The position numbers were made by a program, and so were the translations under genes. From DYRB01 sp963802205 (GTDB lineage: Bacteria > Pseudomonadota > Gammaproteobacteria > Chromatiales > Chromatiaceae): DNA of 64,000 bases. Below, in pieces: positions 33,518 through 42,874 of this stretch. The stretch covers positions 62,001 through 126,000 of the forward strand of contig CAWDHW010000016.1 of assembly GCA_963802205.1 (NCBI GenBank), given 5' to 3'. Every line of letters starts with the position of its first letter. Position 1 is the first letter of the stretch. The notes below the pieces were generated by a model, which was not told the DNA's origin, searched no databases, and saw nothing but the letters and a program-made list of their open reading frames with translations.

Positions 33518-36500
33518 TCAATCGGCCTGGGCCAGCGTTGCGGTGTCCTCGGCCTTCGCCTGCGCTGTCCCATGCACCTTCTCCCGTACCCACTGCATGA
33601 CCACATACAGCATGGGAATCAGGAAGATACCGACCAGGGACGCCGCCAGCATGCCGCCGAACACGGCAGTGCCTACCCCGCGCTGACTGGCCTCCCCGGC
33701 GCCGCTGGCGATGACCAGCGGGATCAGCCCGAGGATGAAGGCGAAGCTGGTCATGAGTACGGCTCGGATACGCAGCCGGGCGGCGTTCGCGGCGGCCTCC
33801 TGGATGGTCCGGCCCTGGGCGCGCTCGGCCATGGCGAACTCAACGATGAGGATGGCGTTCTTGCTCGCCAAACCGATGAGCACGACGATGCCGACCTGCG
33901 CATAGAGGTCGTTGGGCAGCCCGGTGATCCATAGGGCCAGCATGGCCCCGAGGATGCCGACGGTGACGGACAGCAGCACCGCGATAGGCATGGACCAGGA
34001 CTCGTAGAGCCCGACCAGGAACAGGTAGGCGAAGAGCACGGCCAGGCCCAGGACTATGGGGGTCTTGCCGCCGGCCTCCTTCTCTTGCAGGGCTGTGCCC
34101 GTCCACTCGAAGCCGTAGCCCGCCGGCAAGGTCTTGGCACTGATGGCTTCCATGGCGGTGAGGGCCTCGCCTGAACTGCGCCCCGCGGCCGGTTCGCCCT
34201 GGATGGTGACGCTGCGGTAATTGTTGTAGCGCTTGAGCAATTGTGGCCCCATGATCAGCTTGGGGTCCATGAAGGCCCGCAGGGGCACCATGTCGCCCTT
34301 GGCGTTGCGCACATGGATGCGGTAAACGTCGTCGAACTGCCGGCGGTCGTCCTCGTCACCCTGGAGCTGAACCTGCCAGACCCGGCCGAACTTGTTGAAG
34401 TCGTTGACATAGTAGCCACCCAAGGTGGCCTGAAGCGCGGTGAAGACGTCGCTGATCTGCACCCCCAGGGTCTGGGCCTTCTCCCGGTCGATGTTGAGAA
34501 AGACCTGGGGGTTGTTGGTCGCCCAAGTGGAGAAGACCCTTGAGAGGGCCGGGTCCTGATTGGCCGCAACGACCAGGGCACGCATCACCGCGGCAAGCTC
34601 CTCCGGCGGGCGACCCTGGAGGTCTTCCAACTGGTACTCGAAGCCGCTGCCGGTACCCAGGCCGATGATGGGCGGCAGGTTGAAGGGCATGACCCGGGCG
34701 GCGGGGATGGCCGCGGTCGCGGCGGCGATGCGGGCTATGACCGCCTGGACCTTGAGGTCCGGGGTCGATGCGCTCCGCGAAGGGCTTGAGCCGGCCCACC
34801 AGCAGGGCGCTGTTGGACTGGACGCTGCCGTCCAGGATGCTGTAGCCCGGCACGGTGAGGACATAGCGGATGGCCGGGTCGGCCATGACCATCTGCTCGA
34901 CCTCCTTGACCACCTCCAGGGTGCGGCTCACCGAGGCCCCCTGGGGCAACTGGATCTCGGCCATGAACGCGCCCTGGTCCTCCTCCGGCAGGAAGCCCGA
35001 GGGGGTGACCTGGAACAGCCAGCCGGTCGCCATCCCGATCCCCGCCACCAGCACCAGCACCAGCACGGCGATGCGCACCAGCCGGGCCGACGATGGCGGC
35101 ATAGCCGTCGCGTACCCCGTCGATGCCGCGCATGACCATGGCCATGAGGCCGCGCCTGTGGTGGGTCGGTTTGAGTAGGACGGCGCATAGGGCCGGGGCC
35201 AGGGTCAGGGCATTGATGGCCGAGATCAGCATGGAGAAGGCGACCACGGCGGCAAATTGCTGGAAGAGCTGACCTGTGATACCAGGGATGAAGGCCACCG
35301 GCAGGAAGACCGAGAGCAGGACCAGGGTGATGGCGATGATGGGCCCGGTGATCTGGGTCATGGCCTTCTTGGCCGCCTCGCGGGGGGCCAGGCCCTCGGT
35401 CTCCATGAGGTGCTCCACCGCCTCGACCACCACGATGGCGTCGTCCACCACGATGCCGATGGCCAGCACCACGGCCAGCAGCGAGATGGTGTTGGCGGAG
35501 AAGCCGATCATGAGCAGGAAGGCGAAGGTCCCGATCAGGGCCACGGGCACGGCGATCAATGGGATCAGGGTCGCGCGCCAACTGCCGAGGAACAGGAAGA
35601 CCACCAGGATCACCAGGGCGAAGGCCTCGAACAGGGTGTGGATGACCTTCTCGATACTGGCGTTGACGAAGTCCGTGGTGTCGTACATCACCTCGTAGGA
35701 CAGGTCGTTGGGGAAGCGCTTGGCCAGGGTCTCCATGGCGGCGCTGACGCTGTTGGCCACCGCCACGGCGTTCGCCCCCGGGGCCAGGTAGACGGCCATG
35801 GCGGCGGTGTCGCCGCCGTTCAGGCGACTGAAGGAGTCGGACTGCCTGGAGGCCAGCTCGACCCGGGCCAGGTCCTTGACCCGCACCGTGGACCCGTCCG
35901 GGTTGGCGCGTACCACGATCTGCTCGAACTCCTTGACCTCGCTCAGGCGCCCCTTGGTCTGGAGGGTGATCTGGAACTGCTGATCCTCGGTCATGGGCTG
36001 GGCGCCGATGCGCCCCACCGCGGCCTGGACGTTCTGGCCCTGGATGGCGGAGATGACATCCGCCGCGGTGAGCCCCAGGGCCGTGAGCCGATCCGACGAG
36101 ACCCAGATCCGCATGGCGTAGTCCAGGGGGCCGAACAGGTTGAGCTGGCCGACGCCGGGGATGCGCGCCAGGGTGTCGACCACGTTGATGGTCGCGTAGT
36201 TGCTGAGGAAGAGTGCATCGTAGGCCCCCTTGGGTGAGATCAGGGCCACCACCTGGAGCATGGCGCTGGACTGCTTCTGCACCGTCACCCCGTGGCGCTT
36301 GACCTCTTCGGGGAGCTGGGCCATGGCCTGGTTGACCCGGTTCTGGACATTGACCGTGTTCAGGTCTGGGTCCGTGCCCAGGGCGAAGGATACGGTGAGC
36401 GAGTAGCTCCCATCGTTGGCGCTGCTCGACTTCATGTAGAGCATGTTGTCCACGCCGTTGACCTTGGACTCCAGCGGCTGGGCGATGGTGGACTCCACCA

Positions 36501-36669
36501 CGGCGGCCGACGCCCCGGGATAAGCGGTGGTCACCGAGACCTGGGGCGGGACTATGTCGGGGAACTGGGCGACCGGGATCTGGGTGATACCGATAAGGCC
36601 GGCGAGCGTCAGGACGACCGAGATGACGATGGAAAGGCGCGGGCGGTCGATGAAGACATCCGAGATCAT
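33518..36669 (-). pseudogene. RND efflux permease (AcrB/MexF-like) with two apparent frameshifts
   Basis: Full-length HAE-1 RND pump by homology: MISDVFIDRPRLSIVISVVL at the start (ATG read from 36669), the helix-4 Asp pair in GIVVDDAIVVVEAVEHLM, and the C-terminal half with GLASKNAILIVEFAMAERAQG. Translation needs two frame changes: one at the GGG at 35084-35086 (after ..RDGYAAIVG) and one at the GGGG at 34761-34764 (..FAERIDP|DLKVQAVIARI). Removing one base from each run restores a continuous protein of about 1050 residues. Both lie in G runs, so sequencing error is a strong possibility; if real, the pump is dead. It forms an operon with the adaptor upstream. No outer-membrane channel is encoded nearby. 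Confidence 0.85.
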
Positions 36670-37851
36670 GGTGCCCTTAGCCCCCTTCGGCATCTGGGGA
36701 GGCGCGGCCGTGACCGGCTGACCCGGGCGGACCTTCTGGACGCCCTCGGCGATGACCAGCTCGCCCTCCTTGAGCCCCGACTTGACCGCCACCAGGGGCC
36801 CCTTGGCGGTCCCGGTCTCGACCCGGCGCGTCTGGGCCTTGCCGTCGGCATCGACGATCAGGACGAAGGTCCCCTGCTGGTCCAACTGGAGGGCCGATTG
36901 GGGGATGACGATGGCCGACTCTGGCTCGCCGGCCTGGACCACGACCCCGACGTACTGCCCATCCACCAGGAAGCGGTCGGGGTTGGCCAGCTCGGCGCGG
37001 AGGGTCACGGTGTCCGTCCCCGCGTCCGTGGTCACGTCCACGAAGTTGAGGGTCCCGGGTTTGTCGTAGAGGCTGCCGTCCGGCAGTCGCACCCGGATCA
37101 ATACCTGCTTGGGGTCGCCGCCCCCGGCCTGGACGTCCCGTTTGGCCTCCAACAACTCCCGCTGGGTCAGGGGAAACTGGACGTAGATCGGGTCGTGGCT
37201 GATGAGCGTGGCCAGCGGCCCCGACTCCGGCCCCACCAGGTTGCCTACCGTGTACTTGGCCAACCCGATGCGCCCCGCCACAGGGGCCATCACCCGCGTA
37301 TAGCCCAGGTCCAGCCTGGCCGAATCCAGGGCGGCCTTGGCCTGCTCGATGGACGCCTTGGCGATGGAGTCCGCCGCCTGGAGCTCGTCCACCTTGGCCC
37401 TGGCGATGTTCTTGTCCTTGACCAGTTCCTCGCCGCGCTTGAGCTGGGCCGTGGTGTTTTGCTGATCCGCCTTGGCCTTGGCCAGGTCCGCCTCGCGCTG
37501 CTTGACCACGGCCAGGTACTGGTCCGGCTCGATCTCGAAGAGGAGGTCGCCCCCCTCCACGTCAGAGCCCTCGGTGAAGGCCCGGCGCTTCAAGAAGCCC
37601 GGGACCCGGGCGCGCAGGTCCACCTTGTCGATGGCGACGATCCGCCCGACGAAGGCGGCCTGATCCTCCACCGCCTCGATCCGGGCGGGCACGGCGATGA
37701 CCGACGGGGGAGGGGCCACGACGGGGGCCGGCGGCGCGTCCCGCTCGCAGCCGGCGACCAGGATCACGGTGACCGCGAGGGCGAGGGTCAGCGCAGGGCT
37801 GCCGTGAAGGGCGTGGGACCTGACGGAATCGTTGGTGGGACTTTGGGGCAT
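36670..37851 (-). CDS. RND efflux adaptor lipoprotein (AcrA/MexE-like)
   Basis: Periplasmic adaptor with a lipoprotein signal: ALTLALAVTVILVAGC (lipid-anchored Cys at about residue 34). Lipoyl (VDLRARVPGFLKRRAFTEGS), alpha-hairpin (VKQREADLAKAKADQQNTTAQLKRG...), barrel and membrane-proximal domains follow. The start is the ATG at 37851. As written, the frame reads through ...QMPKGAKGT directly into the pump's MISDVF, an apparent adaptor-pump fusion. One extra G in the GGGGG run (plus-strand C run 36681-36685) would give the stop TAA at 36677-36679, 7 bases before the pump ATG. I infer two separate genes with a one-base loss rather than a natural fusion. Confidence 0.85.
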
Positions 37852-37894
37852 GGGGAATCCCTTGGGGTGTTTTGGGGCGTAGATGGATCAGTTC

Positions 37895-37922
37895 TTGACG
37901 TGAGGCGCGTTCGCATTAAATA
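37895..37922 (+). promoter_or_regulatory. Promoter candidate for the glycine-rich secreted protein
   Basis: TTGACG (37895-37900) and TAAATA (37917-37922) are 16 bases apart within a locally AT-rich stretch (TTCGCATTAAATATTGCAAT). The start codon of the plus-strand gene is about 90 bases downstream. The interval also has to serve the divergent RND operon. Confidence 0.4.
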
Positions 37923-38014
37923 TTGCAATTAAGTTCACATAAATCTGTGAAGAGTACTCACGTGCACTCTGCAGGCATGGGTCCGAGCAGAGCACCGCTA
38001 AGTAAGGAGCGCAT

Positions 38015-39190
38015 ATGAAACATTGTCAACGCCCCCTGGGGCCTCTATTCGCATCTGCGCTGGTGCTATACGCGGCGCTCGTAGGCGTGCCCGTCGCCAA
38101 CGCCGCGCCGGTCACGACCACGTTCACCACATCCGGAATCTGGAAGGCCCCCCCGGGCGTGACCAGTATCACGGTGGAGGCTTGGGGCGGTGGCGGCGCC
38201 GGCGGTGGAAGGACCGCCTCAGGGGCGGCGGGCGGCGGCGGGGGCGGTGCCTTTGCCGCAGCGACGGTCGCGGTCACGCCCGGCGCAGACCTGACGGTTA
38301 CGGTCGCGGGAACCCGGGCGGGAACCACCGGCAACGGTCTCGCCGGCGCGTCGTCGCTCGTGACAAACAGTAGTGGCGTCATTCTGGCGCGCGCCGCGGG
38401 CGGGGCGGGCGGTACGTCTGCCGGAATCGGCGGGGCCGGCGGAGCAAGCGGTGCCTCCATCGGCGATACGATTTATGCCGGCGGCAATGGCGCGGATGCG
38501 GCCGGCGGCAACAGCGGCGGCGGCGGCGGCGGCGCCGGTACGACCGGGGCCGGCGGTGGCGCTTCCGGCACCACGGCCGGAACCGGCACGACCGATGGCG
38601 GCGGCAACGGCGGTGCCGGCCTGACCACCAACGGGGCCGGGCTAGCGGGGTCGGTATACGGCGGTGGCGGGGGCGGCGCGCGGCGGGGCACTACCACAAA
38701 TCGTACTGGCGGCGCCGGGGCCGCGGGTCAGGTGCGGATCACCTATGACCTCACTCCAGGCCCGGCCCTGGAGTTTGCCGCCGGCGATGGCAACCCGACG
38801 GTGAACGGGCCCGTGGTACAAACGACCATCCAATTCCGGGACAATACCGACAACCCCGGGGGCAACACCTTTGCCACCTATAATCCTGCACCCGCATCGC
38901 CACTGACCCTCACGGCCGCCCTCTCCAATCAGCAATACGATTATGCCGCAGTAGCAACCCCCGCGGGTGCCGTCTTGTTCGGGTATGGCCTTGTCGGCCC
39001 CCAAGCTATTTTTCCGCTGATGAACGCCATTGGCGCACCGGCAAGTGCCGATTTCACAAGCGCCGGCGCTCCGCTCAACCAGGGCATTTCGGTAGCGAAC
39101 AACTCTGCCATTGAAGTATTGAGCGCTGTCACGCCCCTGAGAATTGCGGGAAGGGCTACGAATCAACAGGATGGCAGATGGCGGATCTGA
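38015..39190 (+). CDS. Secreted glycine-rich protein (N-terminal part of a split gene)
   Basis: The 391-residue product has a Sec signal peptide (LFASALVLYAALVGVPVANA, cleavage after ANA-A). A glycine-rich domain follows, starting FTTSGIWKAPPGVTSITVEAWGGGG, a pattern known from the bacterial Gly_rich family, running to about residue 245 in GGGG/GGAG repeats. After ITYDLTPGPALEFAAGDGNP comes a beta-rich region. The ATG at 38015 has AAGGAG just upstream. The frame ends at 39190, overlapping the next ORF by 13 bases; the next ORF has no signal peptide and continues the domain (DLTLTFNRPVDNP). One missing base near 39177 would join them into a single ~790-residue exported protein. Confidence 0.75.
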   Translation: MKHCQRPLGPLFASALVLYAALVGVPVANAAPVTTTFTTSGIWKAPPGVTSITVEAWGGGGAGGGRTASGAAGGGGGGAFAAATVAVTPGADLTVTVAGTRAGTTGNGLAGASSLVTNSSGVILARAAGGAGGTSAGIGGAGGASGASIGDTIYAGGNGADAAGGNSGGGGGGAGTTGAGGGASGTTAGTGTTDGGGNGGAGLTTNGAGLAGSVYGGGGGGARRGTTTNRTGGAGAAGQVRITYDLTPGPALEFAAGDGNPTVNGPVVQTTIQFRDNTDNPGGNTFATYNPAPASPLTLTAALSNQQYDYAAVATPAGAVLFGYGLVGPQAIFPLMNAIGAPASADFTSAGAPLNQGISVANNSAIEVLSAVTPLRIAGRATNQQDGRWRI

Positions 39191-40386
39191 CGCTGACCTT
39201 TAACCGGCCAGTAGATAATCCCATCCTCCATTTGGCAGGCTTGGGTGGCAATGCCGGGGACTTGGAGTTTTCTACCGAATTCAATCTGCTGAACAGCAAT
39301 GTTCCGGTTACGTTATACAAACTCTCCGGTTCGAGCGCCTTGGTCGTTGCAACGGTTGCGGGCGTGCAGCAGATCAACAACGGTGCTGCGGCGCCGGCGG
39401 CCAGCGGTAACGCTTCGGGCAAGGGGTCGATCCTGGTCGCGGGGGAGGGGGTTCAGGTAATCACCTTCAGGCTTTTCGTCAGGGGCAATGGCGACACACC
39501 GGACTGGGCTGTCACTGACACAGCTCCCGCCGGCGATGTCTGGTCACTTGGGTTTTCCCTGTTGGAAACGGACCTGGAAGTGGTAAAGACCGTCAACAAC
39601 CCGAGCCCGAACCTGGGCGAAGCGGTTGTCTTTACCATCACCGCGAGCAACAACGGTGTAAGCCATAACACGAATGTCGTCGCGCAGGATGTCCTGCCTG
39701 CGGGTTTGTCCTTCGTGAGTGCCAACCCATCGGCCGAATATGATGACAGCACAGGGGACTGGAACATCGGGACGCTGGAGAGGGGTGCTTCAAGGACCTT
39801 GGAGATCACGGCTACGGTGCTTACTGACGGGGACATCACCAATACAGCGACGATCGACGGAACGAACAGCGATCCGATCGCGAGCAATAACCAGGATGAC
39901 GTTACCCTGACGCCGACCGCGGTGGTCATGGGGCATGTTTCCCTCGATGTCACGAACCTGACCGATTTTCTGGAGGCCAGCGGGGTTGGCGGGCTCGACG
40001 CCGCTGGGCTGCTTGAGTTCTTGGCCGTCTGGGATCCGGCGGCGGCGGAAGCGCTGAGCGGCGCGGGCCGCGAGGCCTTGCTCGACGCTCTGCGGGATCA
40101 CCTCGATCCCGATGGCGATGGACGGGTGGTGGTATTCCGCTGGGAGACCCTGGAGCAGCGCGGCACCGTCGGCTTCTACGTCGAGCGCCGCATCGGCGAC
40201 GCCTGGATGCGCATCCACACCGGTCTGTTGCCCGCCTTGGTGGCGGCTCCCATGGGCGCGCAGTACCGGATGGCCGACCCCGGCGCACGCCCGGGCGAGG
40301 CCTACGAGTATCGGTTGATCGAGCTGGAAGCCCGGGGCACGACCCGCGAGTACGGCCCGTTCCGTCCGCAAGCGGGCGCGGATTGA
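39178..40386 (+). CDS. DUF11-domain surface protein (C-terminal part of a split gene)
   Basis: A 402-residue product without a signal peptide, probably the downstream half of the exported protein starting at 38015. It begins with a beta-sandwich (LTLTFNRPVDNPILHLAGLGG), then a DUF11 repeat at about residues 130-225 (DLEVVKTVNNPSPNLGEAVV ... NTATIDG), typical of surface adhesins. An EF-hand-like DPDGDGRVV lies near 310. The C-terminal Fn3-like module (GFYVERRIGDAWMRIHTGLLPAL...YEYRLIELEARG) is common at the ends of secreted proteins in purple sulfur bacteria (recollection). Cell-surface or extracellular location is inferred from the joined gene. Confidence 0.7.
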   Translation: MADLTLTFNRPVDNPILHLAGLGGNAGDLEFSTEFNLLNSNVPVTLYKLSGSSALVVATVAGVQQINNGAAAPAASGNASGKGSILVAGEGVQVITFRLFVRGNGDTPDWAVTDTAPAGDVWSLGFSLLETDLEVVKTVNNPSPNLGEAVVFTITASNNGVSHNTNVVAQDVLPAGLSFVSANPSAEYDDSTGDWNIGTLERGASRTLEITATVLTDGDITNTATIDGTNSDPIASNNQDDVTLTPTAVVMGHVSLDVTNLTDFLEASGVGGLDAAGLLEFLAVWDPAAAEALSGAGREALLDALRDHLDPDGDGRVVVFRWETLEQRGTVGFYVERRIGDAWMRIHTGLLPALVAAPMGAQYRMADPGARPGEAYEYRLIELEARGTTREYGPFRPQAGAD

Positions 40387-40764
40387 TGGCATGACGCGGT
40401 TGCCGCTCCTCCCGAGCCTATCGATGCACCGACCACTGCGGCGGCGGCACGGGAGCGCGCGGCGGCGGCCGCGCCCATGCCCGTGCCTCGGCATGGCTGC
40501 GGACCGGTGAGCCCGGACTCCATGGTGCAGATAGTGCCTGACCGTGTTCCGACCCACCCCAAGCTCACCGGCCATCCGCTTCCCCCCCACCCCAACTCGT
40601 GCAACCGCAGCGTCGTGGACACAGCCTCCGGTTTTCGCATCGCCTCGCCTCGCGTCTTTCCTACCGCCCAAGAAACGGCGTTGTAACGGGTTCTCGACAT
40701 CGGGCCCTCCCGCCCACGGGGGGGCAGTTTTCGATGTCGCCATGGGGTCAGTTTGTGCTGTCGC
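40387..40764 (-). mobile_element. IS21-family remnant (istA N-terminal fragment)
   Basis: The minus strand encodes, in two frames, an IstA-like helix-turn-helix start: TLRLHELGWG in one frame, then KRMAGELGVGRNTVRHYL in the next (about 40520-40620). The right boundary carries GACAGCACAAACTGACCCC (minus strand, about 40743-40761), resembling IS21 terminal repeats. The rest of istA and all of istB are missing. The left edge is not defined and may abut the stop of the DUF11 ORF. This is a decayed insertion sequence without transposition capacity. The remainder of the gap to 41075 has no gene I can support. Confidence 0.6.
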
Positions 40765-41075
40765 CTAACAGAATTCCCAGACCCGCCACCACCGCGAATT
40801 GATCGCTACCACGTTTGCAATGGGCGCGTTGCGATGCGACGCTTCCGGGCCAATGCATCGGTTCCGGCCAAACCTGGCGCCTGGAGGAATGTGAAAGGTG
40901 CGCAGGTCGGGTTAGACGTGCACCGAGCCTTGCCGGAACCTGTGCCCCCATACGCGCCGCAACCCGATATCCTGCACGCGAGTCGCCGCGTTACGCTTCG
41001 CCAATCCGGAGTTCCGGGGCCGATAAACTGACTCAAAGCGCGCCTTCCATATTCTTTCCGCTAGAGGTGAGCAAC

Positions 41076-42095
41076 TTGCAACTCGGTATGATCGGACTGG
41101 GACGGATGGGGGCGAACATGGTTCGCCGGTTGATGCGGGGCGGCCACGAGTGCGCGGTCTTCGACCGGTCGCCCCAGGCGGTCGCGGACCTGGTCAAGGA
41201 CCAGGCGACCGGTGCCGCGTCGCTGGCGGACTTGGTCGGCAAGCTCGCGAAGCCCCGCGCCATCTGGCTGATGGTCCCGGCGGCCGTGGTGGACCAGTCG
41301 ATCGCCGATCTGGTGCCGCTGCTGGAGCCGGGCGACATCCTGATCGACGGCGGCAACTCCTACTATGTGGACGACATCCGCCGCGCCAAGGAACTGGCGG
41401 CGAAGGGCATCCATTACGTGGACGTCGGCACCAGTGGTGGGGTGTGGGGGCTGGGGCGTGGCTACTGCATGATGATCGGCGGCGAGGATGCGGTCGTGCA
41501 GCACCTCGACCCGATCTTCGCCACCCTCGCCCCCGGGCGGGGCAATGAGGTCCCGCGCACGCCAGGCCGCGAAAAGCTCGGCGGCACGGCGGAGCAGGGT
41601 TACCTGCACTGCGGTGGCAACGGTGGCGGGCACTTCGTCAAGATGGTGCACAACGGCATCGAATACGGCCTGATGGCCGCCTACGCCGAGGGGCTGGGCA
41701 TTCTGCGCGACGCCAACATCGGCAAGCACGAGCACGCGGTGGATGCCGAGACGACACCGCTGCGTAACCCCGAGCACTATCAATACGACTTCAACCTGCG
41801 GGACATCGCCGAGGTGTGGCGGCGCGGCAGCGTGGTGGCCTCATGGCTGCTCGACCTGACCGCCGCGGCGCTGGTGGACGATACCGATCTGAAGCAGTTC
41901 GCCGGTCGGGTCTCGGATTCGGGCGAGGGGCGCTGGACCATCAAGGCGGCCATCGACGAGGCGGTGCCGGTGCCGGTGCTCTCGACCGCGCTCTATCAGC
42001 GCTTCAGCTCGCGCGGGGAGTCCGACTATCAGGACAAGCTGCTCTCGGCGATGCGCTTCCAGTTCGGCGGTCACCACGAAAAGCCCGTCGAGTGA
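41076..42095 (+). CDS. gnd: 6-phosphogluconate dehydrogenase, decarboxylating (YqeC/Gnd-like, short form)
   Basis: Oxidises 6-phosphogluconate to ribulose 5-phosphate with NAD(P)+ in the pentose phosphate pathway. The 339-residue short form matches the GntZ/YqeC group. The Rossmann motif is GMIGLGRMGANMVRRL. The substrate signature is DGGNSYYVDDIRRAKEL, with GTSGGVWGLGRGY and the catalytic Lys in GGGHFVKMVHNGIEYG. TTG 41076 is chosen because GAGGTGA lies 5-11 bases upstream and MQLGMIGLGRMG is the usual family start; GTG 41067 would sit inside that ribosome-binding site. It is an isolated gene, preceded by the IS21 remnant and followed by dedA. Confidence 0.9.
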   Translation: MQLGMIGLGRMGANMVRRLMRGGHECAVFDRSPQAVADLVKDQATGAASLADLVGKLAKPRAIWLMVPAAVVDQSIADLVPLLEPGDILIDGGNSYYVDDIRRAKELAAKGIHYVDVGTSGGVWGLGRGYCMMIGGEDAVVQHLDPIFATLAPGRGNEVPRTPGREKLGGTAEQGYLHCGGNGGGHFVKMVHNGIEYGLMAAYAEGLGILRDANIGKHEHAVDAETTPLRNPEHYQYDFNLRDIAEVWRRGSVVASWLLDLTAAALVDDTDLKQFAGRVSDSGEGRWTIKAAIDEAVPVPVLSTALYQRFSSRGESDYQDKLLSAMRFQFGGHHEKPVE

Positions 42096-42262
42096 GGGGG
42101 TCACCATGAGCGCCCCCCAGCCCAACGCACTGGTATGGAACGGTGCGGGGGCTTGGACCCCCTAAGCTTGCCCTGGGAGGTATCATAGGGTCACTGTCTG
42201 CTGCCCCGCCGGACCCCGCTGCCGCCAGGCGCCGCCCGTCGCAACACCTGGAGCCCTAACTC

Positions 42263-42874
42263 ATGCTGCACGAATTCATCGACTGGATACTCGTCACCGT
42301 CAACGCCTGGGGTTACACGGGGATCTTTGTCCTGATGGCCCTGGAGTCCACGGTCCTGCCGATCCCCAGCGAGCTGGTGGTGATCCCAGCGGGCTATCTG
42401 GCCTTCAAGGGCGAGATGAATGTCTTCCTGATCTTCCTCGCCTCGACCTTCGGCAGCCTGGCGGGGGCCTTCATCAACTATTTCTTCGCCCTGTGGGTGG
42501 GGCGCCCCTTCCTGGAGCGCTACGGGCGCTGGTTCTTCGTCAAGCCGGAGACCCTGCACAAGACCGATGCCTTCTTCGTCCGCCACGGGGCCATTTCGAC
42601 CTTCACCGGGCGCCTGATCCCGGGTATTCGCCACCTGATCTCGCTGCCGGCGGGGCTTACCCGCATGAACGCCCTGACCTTCAGCCTCTATACCACCCTG
42701 GGGGCCGGCATCTGGACCCTGGTCCTCATCGCCCTGGGTTGGTTCATCGGCGGTAACGAGACCCTGCTCAAGGAGAATCTGCCGCTGGTCACCGGTGCCG
42801 TCGTCGCAGGCGTGGCCCTGCTCCTGGGGGGCTATGTCCTGTGGCAGCGGCGGCCCAGTCGTCCGTCGGCCTAA
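42263..42874 (+). CDS. DedA family membrane protein
   Basis: Inner-membrane protein of 203 residues of the DedA/SNARE-associated family, related to undecaprenyl-phosphate and lipid flippases. Conserved stretches are ESTVLPIPSELVVIPAGYLA (the re-entrant E..P motif), GSLAGAFINYFFALWVGRPF and FTGRLIPGIRHLISLPAGL with the essential Arg. Two further hydrophobic segments follow at the C-terminus. The ATG is at 42263. The stop overlaps by 4 bases that of the convergent P-type ATPase gene. Confidence 0.92.
   Translation: MLHEFIDWILVTVNAWGYTGIFVLMALESTVLPIPSELVVIPAGYLAFKGEMNVFLIFLASTFGSLAGAFINYFFALWVGRPFLERYGRWFFVKPETLHKTDAFFVRHGAISTFTGRLIPGIRHLISLPAGLTRMNALTFSLYTTLGAGIWTLVLIALGWFIGGNETLLKENLPLVTGAVVAGVALLLGGYVLWQRRPSRPSA

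Noticed and set aside
36670..36690. Natural adaptor-pump fusion protein
   Set aside because: A one-base change in a G5 run produces a normal stop just before the pump start, and the pump itself has two more run-length errors, so the fusion is probably an artefact.
39165..39195. Programmed ribosomal frameshift joining the glycine-rich and DUF11 ORFs
   Set aside because: No slippery heptamer or downstream structure is visible, and several other genes in this window show plain single-base indels.
42140..42165. Terminator after gnd (GGGGG-CTTGGA-CCCCC)
   Set aside because: Only a 5-bp stem and no T run; too weak to list.
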